Assembly: GCA_035222895.1 (NCBI GenBank)
Contig: JAVYIG010007163.1
Location: 42,176 to 106,175, forward strand
Reading direction: 5' to 3'
From: Strongylocentrotus droebachiensis
Lineage: Eukaryota > Echinodermata > Echinoidea > Camarodonta > Strongylocentrotidae
Length of the DNA: 64,000 nt
Positions 55,471 through 64,000 of this stretch are shown piece after piece. How positions within the stretch are numbered: the stretch's first letter is position 1; every line of letters starts with the position of its first letter. Position numbers and translations under genes: made by a program. Under the pieces are notes generated by a model that was not told where the DNA came from, searched no databases, and saw only the letters and a program-made list of their open reading frames with translations.

Positions 55471-55941
55471 CTGAAAAACACAAGAATATGCGTTGTTAAG
55501 GCGTAATGTGGTATAAAAATGAAGAATGTGAAACATTAGTAACTCGCTTCAGTATCAGGAAAACTTGTATTTATACAGCTCATAAAAAATTCTAGACTTT
55601 AGCCGTATTGACCATAGCATATGTGAAAAGATATTTGTGACGGGTTTTTTTTTCCCTTGTATCAAAGTGTGACTATCTGCAAGGATTGCTAGATAGCTCA
55701 TAATATATTATATCCCCCCCCCCCGCTTTGCTAGGACCATTCCACTCCAAACTTAGATATAACTTGTGGCATTTAAACACACTCATCGTACGGTTAAAAC
55801 GTGACCTTTGATAAATTCACGTCCCATGATGGCATCTTTATGATTTTCTACCTCTCATTTGTTTAATATTTCACTTGAGATTGGAAAAATTGCAAAGCAG
55901 CTTAGCATAGCTTGTATCGTATTATTCATCATCTAACATCA

Positions 55942-55983
<42 letters not shown>

Positions 55984-56167
55984 TGTTGATTGGGCTTACC
56001 AAAAACTTCACATGTCCTTTCAATTGAGTTATAGACAATGCAAGGAATTTATTCGTCTTAGTGTACTTAGAGTTGTGAATATCATAACATTTCTCTCTTA
56101 ATCAGTTTTAACATGCATATATAAGAGAGACAATAGGATGTAAAAAAATTAGAATGTTATAATTTAC

Positions 56168-56239
56168 AATATTCGAAGGTTCTCCAGATGTGAAAATGCT
56201 CCCACTTGAATCCAGCTGATGTTATTTGATTGAAGATGC
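56168..56239 (-). CDS. Receptor LRR exon
   Basis: 72 nt, acceptor AATCAG, weaker donor GTAAATT, phase 2. Encodes HLQSNNISWIQVGAFSHLEN plus LRI, a canonical leucine-rich repeat. Confidence 0.82.
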
Positions 56240-56482
56240 CTGATTATAATGATAACAAAACAATAACAAACTATTGAAACGTCATCAATTTATATCTAGG
56301 ACTAATAATATGTGATGATGCGTACATTTTTGGTGGGGTTCATCGAGAAGTCTAAGACCTAATTCAAACCGCCAAACCGACTCAACCCCAAAGCGAAACC
56401 AACTATTTTGCCATCGGCGGTAATGTAATAGTATTGTTCGGTCTGTAGTCAGTCTGGTGTGGGTCTTGCCTTCGTGACTTAA

Positions 56483-57064
56483 GCCCCTTTCACACCGGAT
56501 CTGCGTAGAGTTGCGTAGTGTGGCGTACAGACTACGCTGAAATTAGGATGCGTATTTATGAAAAAAATGTAGTTTCGGCATAGTCCCTGCGTAGGTATTG
56601 CGTAGGCTGGCGTACGATGGCGTATGGTTACGTACCCCGTGCATAAGCACCGCGTACCTGGTGTATGTAATTCGCGTACCTACGCGTACGATTGCGTGCA
56701 ACAAGCGTAGGGTTGCGGAGGTTTACGTTGGCCTGGCGCACAGGTTTGCTTACTGTTGCGTATGGTTGCTTAATGTGTGCTCAAGCTTTTACTGCTTCGT
56801 CGGACTGGCGTAGGGTGGCGTACTTTGGCGTAGGATTGGCGTATTGTAGCGTAGTGTTGCGTAGACTTGCGTACAACATGCGTACTTTCTGTGTCTAGTG
56901 TCTACGCCAAAAGTATGCCAAAAATTAAACATGTTAAATTGTTGGCGTCCATCTCGCGTACCCCTTTGCGTCCCTCAGCGTATAGTTACGTAGGCCAGCG
57001 TAGGGCAGCGTAATCTCGGCGTAGTCTGTACGCAACACTACGCCTGGCCTGGTGTGAAAGGGGC
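56483..57064. mobile_element. TTAA-flanked element made of GCGTA words, 582 bp
   Basis: TTAA at 56479-56482 and 57065-57068, inverted ends GCCCCTTTCACACC and GGTGTGAAAGGGGC. The interior contains dozens of TGCGTA/GGCGTA words (GCGTAGGGTTGCGTA and similar), changing to the complementary TACGC form in places. No gene. It lies in a receptor intron. Confidence 0.85.
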
Positions 57065-57647
57065 TTAAGGTATAATATTTGATTTAAAGTTAATTGGTCG
57101 TAAACATGTTAAGCAGGAGACATTGTAGTAAGAGTAGAAAAAACGGACTGTAATTCAACTTGAATTGCTTATAACATCACAATTTAGAATCACTTCAACT
57201 TCCAACAAAGTCACAATATTTAATTATCAACATAATTATAATAGATGGGAGCAGTTTAGAAACTCATTACTTTACAAAATTTGACGATTATTTTAAAAAT
57301 CTGGCTCCAACGCATCATCTGATTACGGAATATTAATATATCATATTAAGGTCTACGCTGGAAATCCATGTTCTTTGGATATTAAAATAGTATGTTTCTG
57401 TGATTTAATCATATAAAATAACTTGCAAAATGTATCTCAAAGATGGAATCATATTTGCATACATTAGTGGTTGCTGTGTCGGGTAGGCCTCTGGCAAGCT
57501 TTTCTTTAGTTGTCAAGAGAAACTGTTGTTTTAAAAAGTATGCATTAAATTGATAAACAGATCTTTTACATGGGGGTCAAAGGAACCATGAAATAAACTG
57601 CATTTGGTAAACATGTAAAGATTGAAGCAAAATGGAATTTTACTCAC
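57065..57647. other. Receptor intron, unassigned
   Basis: No element boundaries or coding signal seen. Confidence 0.4.
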
Positions 57648-57719
57648 AAAAATTGTAAATTCTGCAGGCCATCAAAAACTCCAACCTTAATGTCTCGAAT
57701 CTTGTTCTCTTTAAGAGCC
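57648..57719 (-). CDS. Receptor LRR exon
   Basis: 72 nt, acceptor GATCAG, donor GTGAGT, phase 2. Encodes ALKENKIRDIKVGVFDGLQN plus LQF, a canonical leucine-rich repeat. Confidence 0.88.
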
Positions 57720-57867
57720 CTGATCGGGATAATGATATAAGATAAAACACAATCGCGAAGACTTTCGACAAATAAATCACTTTCAATAGACAATTTAGAC
57801 ACCTGTTCAAACATTACAATGACGTATTACATAATGTGAATACGATTTATAAAGGTAATGCATATAA

Positions 57868-58090
57868 GTTAAGATAAGATAAGATAAGATAAGATATTTA
57901 TTCGTCTTTCTTTCAAATGACACATAAAGCATAACATTAGATCATTACACATTTACAATGCAAAATAACAAATTATGGCAATGATAAAAACAAAGTAAGC
58001 TAAAAGAAGGACGAGGAGACCCTGGTAAAAGCAGAGCTTGTAAGTTTTAGGGTCCCCTCTAATGAAATTGGGAAGGTCCTTAGTTGATTT
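57868..58090 (-). mobile_element. LINE or SINE 3'-end fragment with (ATCTT)n tail
   Basis: On the minus strand the segment ends in 'AATAAATATC' followed by TTATC/TCTTA units (plus-strand 57868-57896), a tail style of CR1-group retroposons. The body (57900-58090) has no coding frame. The family is not identified. Confidence 0.5.
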
Positions 58091-58389
58091 CCTGAACGTC
58101 TTGGCGACCGTATTAGTAGTTACTGGCACTGCAATTAATCATAGTAGACGAAGATAAGCATATCTAAATCCATGAATAATATTTAGGCCTGTAAAGCCTG
58201 TTATTAAAATGATCGGAAGAATCAGTTACAATAATCTACGTTTGCTATTTTTATAAAGTTATAAATTCCAATTTTCATTTGGCAATAAATATGAAATTGA
58301 TATGGAAATTGAAAATTCCCCTGACATATGAAATCATTTTCTGAAGCATTTCTTCAAGGATTTTCTACCAATTAAGGTTACGTAAAAAA

Positions 58390-58910
58390 ACTTTTTATTT
58401 CTAAGTTCGCCGTAGCAATTAGACACGCCGTACCATACCGTAGAGGGATTCAACGGCGCCCATACGTCGCGCGTTCGGTGGCCTTATGTTTGCAATGCGG
58501 CTGCCCAAGGGTTTTATGAATTAAAATCGACTTTTGCATAACCCCCAAAAAATTGCGGCGACAGCAGGAATTCCACGGGCGCCCTAGGACAGCCTAATAC
58601 CTAGGTACGATTTTCCCTACCCGGCGGCTTGCCGTGGATTTTAGAGACCGTACAGGACCCCCGCCCCCTTCCAATTTTCGAAAGTGTATATGTGAAAGCC
58701 CCATTAAGCCGACCGTGCGTCATCACTTCAAAGGCCGTACGGCTGCCACAGGTTTTCTGTCTCCACAAATTCAAAATACGCCGTGCGACTACCCTAACAT
58801 AATTATGTGACCGCTACCGTATGGGACCGTGGAAATGCTGCGGCGTCCCTATAAATGCTATTGGCCGTAGATAGTTTAGACCGCACGGCCGCAGCGGCAA
58901 ATGTGCCCTA
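58390..58910. other. GC-rich island of CCGTA/CGTACGG words in a receptor intron
   Basis: Words such as CGCCGTA, CCGTAC and CCGTACGG recur in an otherwise AT-rich intron, in the manner of the elements at 56483 and 59960. I could not find terminal inverted repeats, so the boundaries are approximate. Confidence 0.4.
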
Positions 58911-59959
58911 GGCATGAGGAAGCAGCGAGTTACATATTGCTCCGGTTCTCTCATTTTCGCTCGCTGGACCATTGTCAGCACAAACGTAGCTAGTTCGACG
59001 GCACTACCAAACTAGAATGTTCCACTATGTTGCAGGGTGTATGCTATTGGGTGAACCGGGTGTGTTGGGGAGGGGGAAGTGAGAGTGTTTGTGTGTGTGG
59101 TAATTGTATGTGTGACAACAATTAAAGACTAATGACAGATGGCTAATCATAAATCTACAATGACGAGTAGGCCTAAACTGTCGATTTACTTCACAGTCCA
59201 CAGATAAATGTGCCTTGAACGTATATAGCAGACGGCAATCGGCGGATCAGATGACACTTGACAGTGATTTTATATGTGAGATTGCTTTGCTAAATATAAA
59301 ATACAAGAACCTTTTCCATATCTTTAAAATATCATCGATATCTGATAATTAAACAGTTAGTAAAATAAACCTACCAAACTACATAATACAATGAAATACT
59401 TGACTTAAAGTAGGGGAGTTTGATATGGTGCACAATTGCACCCCTCTATAAATAATCGAATAGTCCATGGCAATCATGAATATTCATGTTTTTGCTTACC
59501 TCGGCAAAATGCTTGCCTATACTAAATGGACAATTTACGGTGGGGGGTTGGCTGAAATGGACATAATGAACCATTCAGACCGGATCTATGATAATTCATG
59601 CTTCTTATCCTTCGTGTGCTGGACCTATAACCTTACAATCGCGTGGCATATTGCGTCCAAAGTTCGACTTGTTTCACATGTGTTATATAGGCAATGGCGA
59701 GCTAGCGACCTATTTTTGACCAAATTACGGTGGGCGAACTTTCAAAAGTCAATGGGACATGAGGGTTCCAATGAAAGAGCTAGTGTCAACGTACGTCGGG
59801 GTGGATGTGCTTTTCGTTTAAACAAAAAATGAATTTTTAACGATTTTGGGGGTAAAAGTCCATAGGCTAACATGTTAGGCTGCTGGAATCTGACGATAGG
59901 GGGCGTTGTCCAATGAGACTATTCGGAGCCATATGCGGGACCATACTGCTACAGCTGAT

Positions 59960-60589
59960 GCCTGGATTACATTTGGCCTGCGATTAGTCTACGGAGCCCG
60001 TATCCTACCCGTATCCCCTTTTCCGTGTGGCCTCCGTGCGGAGGCAGGAGGCGGCCGTGAGTTTTTCGTACGGGCTCCGCAGCCTTTACGATTTTGTTTC
60101 ACGGGAAGTTATAACAATTTGAAAAATCGTAAGCCCGTAGCCCGTAGATATGTCGTAGGTGGCACTGCACAAATCCCGCACGGGCATCGCGCGGAGGCTC
60201 ACGCTGATCGTGCAGCAAACGCACGATTTGTCGGTGAACATGGAGGCAAAAGACGCCCCAAAACAGCACGGCGGTTGCACGGTCACCGTGCCTTCTCCGC
60301 GCAACCTCTGCACGGAAGCTGAACGGGCTCCGTTCGATTTCCGTGCGGAGGCTGCGGAGACTGCACGGCTACTGCACTGAAATTGCGCGATTTCCGTACA
60401 ATCTCCGAGCAGCCTCTGCACGGATTTGCCCCGGCCTGCTCCCGGGGTCAATACAAAAAATGGCACGATGCTCGTAGATAATGTAAACACAAACATCGTA
60501 GCCCGTAGCCTCCTACGATGTCCCCAAAATCGCACGACAAATCGTAGACCAATTTATCGTACGGCGCCCGGGGCAAATGTAATCCAGGC
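59960..60589. mobile_element. GC-rich TIR element of CGTAGCC/CCGTGCGG words, 630 bp
   Basis: Inverted ends GCCTGGATTACATTTG and CAAATGTAATCCAGGC. The interior is built of words such as CGTACGGGCT, GCCCGTAG, CCGTGCGGAGGC and GCACGG in both orientations. Open frames on both strands are compositional. The only possible target duplication is a 2-bp AT. Confidence 0.7.
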
Positions 60590-60682
60590 ATTCCCTACGA
60601 TGGCGCTTGAGGGTACCTTGCTGTAGTGCTATCTAGTATAGTACGGTTTTTAATCTGAACAAATGTTCTATTCAATACTTAC

Positions 60683-60754
60683 AAATCTCGTAGATTTATC
60701 AAACCAGAAAATACACCAGGCTGTAGATGGACGAAGAAGTTTTCATTGAGTTCC
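60683..60754 (-). CDS. Receptor LRR exon
   Basis: 72 nt, acceptor CATTAG, donor GTAAG, phase 2. Encodes ELNENFFVHLQPGVFSGLIN plus LRD, a canonical leucine-rich repeat. Confidence 0.88.
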
Positions 60755-61426
60755 CTAATGCGAAAATTTAAACAAATCAAGAGAATGGGAAAAAAACATG
60801 CATATTCATGATAATAACAGACACATTTATAGTTTTCTAGGCGCATTACAATTTACATGGACATTTTTATTATAATTTGAGTAAGGAAATCCTGTAATAT
60901 CTAAAAACTTTTAGGGTTTTGCACGCCTCGGGCTGAAAAAAATTCCACGTGTCATTCTTTCTGACTGCAGATCATTCTAGAGGTTTTCGATTTTGTCAAA
61001 AACTTGTTTGAAATCTCGAAATGAAATATTAAAACTCAAAATAGTACCTGAAAGAGGATGGCTCTGGCATGGTAAACAAATATACCATACACTGAGAGGC
61101 TCTAGTTGAAATTATTGATCGAGGTGGCAGGAATGGCACTATTTTTTGAGGGGCGTAGCCCGAAGAAAATAGTGCTATTTCTGTCGCTGAGGAATCCATA
61201 ATTTCACTAGTGGCTTGAAATAGTGCATGATATATTATTTTTCAAACCAACCTTCATAAAAATAATAATGATAATAATAATAATTATGTTTTCTGTCACT
61301 GAAATAGTGAAGAGTGCAGTGAGAGCAGCGCAGACGACTGTACCGCGACCGCGACCGATAGCACATTGATCTTGATCGATTGCATTTATATCACGTCATC
61401 CATGGTATAGTGCCATGGTATAGTAA

Positions 61427-61591
61427 GCAAATAACTACCGTTGGTGAAGGTGATGGGACGAACTATCACTTCCGAGGCGATCTGGATGTAGCTATCTTTC
61501 CGAAGCGAAGCTGAGGAAAGATAGCGTATACATTCTGATCGACGAGGAAGTGATAGTTTGCCATCGCCTGAAACCAAAGGTGATTATTTGC
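61427..61591. repeat. Imperfect 165-bp palindrome
   Basis: The arms GCAAATAACTACC... and the complement ...GATTATTTGC pair over ~80 bp with mismatches. They meet near 61503 at TCCGAAGCGAAGCTGAGGA. The repeated words are AACTATCACTTCC and GCTATCTTTCC. Likely a foldback MITE; the target site was not resolved. Confidence 0.7.
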
Positions 61592-61816
61592 TTTATATTC
61601 CACATCTAAAACAATTTAACTACAAAAAGAAAAGGACGTGTATGCATGTACATAAAAGACACCATGCCCAAATTCACACCAAAAAAGTGAAACAGTAGTT
61701 TAACCCAACCCCTTGAGGGGACGGTGCGCATGTGTTTGTTTTAATTGCGCTCATTGGTAATGCGCGCTTAAGTACGCCTGTTTTAGTGCGCTTTTGGATA
61801 ATCTTCAGTGAAAGTG

Positions 61817-61901
61817 CGTTGCCCTTTGTAGATAGTACCTCTATCTTCGGTGAAAGTGCGTTGCCCTTTGTAGATAGTAGTACTATCTACAAAGGGCAAC
61901 G
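61817..61901. repeat. Direct plus inverted copies of a 21-bp word
   Basis: A 21-nt sequence beginning CGTTGCCCTTTG occurs at 61817-61837 and 61859-61879. Its exact reverse complement is at 61881-61901, leaving a 1-nt loop between the last two copies. Confidence 0.85.
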
Positions 61902-62153
61902 AACTCTTTGTTTCTCCCATCAATAATGGGCGATCTATCTTTCATCACGTGATTTACTTTTGACCAATCGTAGAGCAAGATTCTTAGTATGTGGAATATA
62001 ATGCACTATATGATGCATAGATGACGTCACGGGTACATCATAGCGATATTATGTTTGGTCATATGATGCGATGTTGACCAATCACTGAACAGGATTTCAT
62101 TGATCACAAATATAACAACGGATATTGCCATTGTGATCGCATAATATACTTAC

Positions 62154-62225
62154 AAGAAAAATAGATTCATCATATCTGTGAACGTGCCATTTTCAATTGA
62201 GAATATCTTGTTATCTCGAAGACTT
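62154..62225 (-). CDS. Receptor LRR exon
   Basis: 72 nt, acceptor CGGCAG, donor GTAAG, phase 2. Encodes SLRDNKIFSIENGTFTDMMN plus LFF, a canonical leucine-rich repeat. Confidence 0.88.
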
Positions 62226-62793
62226 CTGCCGAGAGAAATAAAAAGTTTATACGTATCAAGTGATAAAATGGGAGTGCACTTCATGCAATTCATGTCAACT
62301 ATATTTCAAAAATTAAAATTGAAGACAATGAAAAAACGAAACCCCCACCCCCCCCCCCCCCCCAAACAAAAACACCAAAAAATTAAACATATTATGTGAG
62401 TCTTGATATCATTAGCTTTTAGTATTAAGAGCACTAGTTTTAAGATGCATTGCTAGATTATTAGTTTCATTCAGTGAGCGTCTGATCAAATGAATATCAA
62501 GCACAATAGATATCTTATCAAAGTAACAGACAGTAAATGATAAATAATATTGATGATTAATCAAATTCTTGCTAGAATTTGTAGACAATCTTTGTGTTAT
62601 TCAGAATCAGTTTTACGCATTATATACACCGGGAATTTCTTCTAAATTTTGCGTGCGGGTAGATATTATGAGTGACAGCCAAAACATAAGATTGTTTGAT
62701 AGTGACGGTGTATTTAGAAAGGTGTGTGTGGATAATTTCGTGGAGGTGCGTGTTTATGGGGGATGCAACATATAACACACACAGAAGACTTAC

Positions 62794-62865
62794 AGATACT
62801 GCAATTGTCGTAATCCAGTGAAAGCCGCTTTCCTGATCTCTTGTAGATGATTCGACCCCAAGACT
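62794..62865 (-). CDS. Receptor LRR exon (first within the window)
   Basis: 72 nt, acceptor ending ATAG, donor GTAAG, phase 2. Encodes VLGSNHLQEIRKAAFTGLRQ plus LQY, a canonical leucine-rich repeat. Further N-terminal exons, including the signal peptide, must lie beyond the right edge. Confidence 0.85.
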
Positions 62866-62902
62866 CTATGAAAGCAATAAATATAACATGAAATTTAGAA
62901 CA

Positions 62903-62946
<44 letters not shown>

Positions 62947-62968
62947 AATGAAGACAATGATAAACACA

Positions 62969-63137
62969 ATGGCCCGAATTCACAAAGGAGGTTTGTCGAC
63001 AAACCTTGGTTTTCGTACGTCATATGACGCGTTTTACGCGTTTTTTACAAACCTGGTTTGTAAAGAACAAAAGGACGGAGGTTTGGCGAAACAAAAGGAG
63101 GTTTGAGCTCAAACCTTTCTTTGTGAATTCGGGCCAT
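62969..63137. mobile_element. MITE, 169 bp, TIR ATGGCCCGAATTCACAAAG
   Basis: Left end ATGGCCCGAATTCACAAAG followed by GAGGTTTG. The right end is the complement, with one small indel before AGGTTTG. The interior has further inverted AGGTTTG/CAAACCT words. No clear target duplication. A (CT)n tract precedes it at 62910-62943. Confidence 0.75.
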
Positions 63138-64000
63138 AGCGTACAAATGAATGAGACAACTTTTGCACTTTTAAACTGTCAATGCTTCGACTTTTGGAAA
63201 TAATAACTTTCGAATTGTTTTCAATTTCCAGTATTAAGGAGATATCATCCTGACAGAAAACGATTAATTTCATCAAAAGCACAATGGTGTCGATTGAACA
63301 ATGTCTATAATAGTGGTGGAGGTATTTGTTTAGTTTAACTCTATGCCACACAAAAGATCTTTCCGTACTGCGCGTTTCTCATGCAATAGCTATAACAAAG
63401 ATTTTAAGATAATTTAGCGGTTTCCTGTGCAAGATGCTGCTGTTTAAAAAAGTTGTTTTGTAAGTCATTGTTTTGCTTTGGATTTTTGTCAATTGGGGGT
63501 CTATTGTGCAAAATAACAGGAGAGGCAAACGAGCGACAATGCAAAAAGGCGAAGAATGCAACCGATTATTAAAGGTATTGGGTAACTTTGTCTCAGATTC
63601 TGAAACAAAATCCTGAATTTAGCTCATGCTGCAATGATAATTATAAACCTTTAGGTCAGTCAGGAACCCCATGAGTTTTACGAGCCGATCGCCTGTCTGG
63701 TTATCAAGATATTTATGATTGGAAATCGAAATAAAATTTTGCGTTTTCCTAACGGTTTTCATAACACTACAGTCTATTGGAGAAAAGGAGTATGGTAAAA
63801 ACCGGTCACTCAAAGATTTTTCAATATTACACCATAACACAGACACTGATAACACGTAGGGCCGTGCTTAATCTACCTTTGTATCATTTCTCTGTAAAGC
63901 GTTCTAAGTTAATTAGTTTGGCGCCTAATGGCACTTTGAATCGGAGTTAAAACCGCTCACTTCATAATACAGGAAACTTAAACCATTCATTATTTTTATC
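63138..64000. other. Receptor intron or 5' region, unassigned
   Basis: No LRR exon, RNA gene or element boundary was recognised up to the window edge. Confidence 0.4.

Noticed and set aside
60086..60535. 149-codon Arg/Ala-rich minus-strand frame
   Set aside because: Arises inside a GC-rich TIR element of iterated words; the opposite strand gives similar frames.

Overview
The window is non-coding-rich animal nuclear DNA. It is AT-rich and carries canonical GT-AG introns, a leucine-rich-repeat G protein-coupled receptor gene with symmetrical 72-nt exons, CR1/L2-type LINEs, BEL/Pao remnants, a tRNA-derived SINE and many TTAA-flanked miniature elements. This fits a marine deuterostome or other marine invertebrate, with an echinoderm as my best guess. 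That guess is inference; nothing here fixes the species.

Layout. 1-3180 and 23351-23960 belong to an old local duplication: 1-1690 is copy A, and 2070-3180 plus 23440-23955 is copy B. Copy B was split by the largest object in the window, a 20.2-kb element at 3186-23344. It has ~408-bp terminal inverted repeats starting AGTAGTATATAAG and a 6-bp target duplication TCTAGA (3180-3185 and 23345-23350). Together with a decayed integrase (6316-6600), this identifies a degraded Polinton/Maverick. Its left end carries a two-exon gene for a PC4/Sub1-type DNA-binding domain and an acidic protein with a Cys/His metal-binding motif. No polymerase, ATPase, protease or capsid gene was found. The interior is instead a ~168-bp tandem array (7200-8680) and nine copies of an 854-866-bp macrosatellite (9813-17512). 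The right terminal repeat was later hit by a nearly complete CR1/L2-like LINE (17548-22754, minus strand) and by a 197-bp tail of another LINE (23132-23328).

23.9-33 kb is a nest of broken elements. A BEL/Pao pol gene on the minus strand (30830-30105, then 26168-25502) is interrupted at a TTAA by two TTAA elements placed end to end (26173-29708 and 29713-30100). The first of these contains an 897-bp foldback palindrome (26485-27381). A long-TIR element with GATAAAC hairpin ends follows at 30832-33050. 33-43.8 kb is low-complexity and A-rich minisatellite DNA around a small three-exon gene (42660-41446, minus strand) with a histone-H3-tail-like stretch. 43.85-47.26 kb is a second, decayed LINE on the plus strand.

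49.8-50.9 kb is a TIR element filled by a 58-bp minisatellite. From 51352 to the right edge the minus strand carries the 3' part of an LGR/RXFP-like receptor gene: eight LRR exons and a seven-transmembrane terminal exon, with the N-terminus beyond the window. Its introns hold a SINE, MITEs and several GC-rich elements built from short repeated words.

Functional genes are therefore few: the receptor gene, the small 42-kb gene (one apparent 1-nt frameshift), and possibly the two Polinton genes. Most other open frames are transposon-derived or shadows of repeats.
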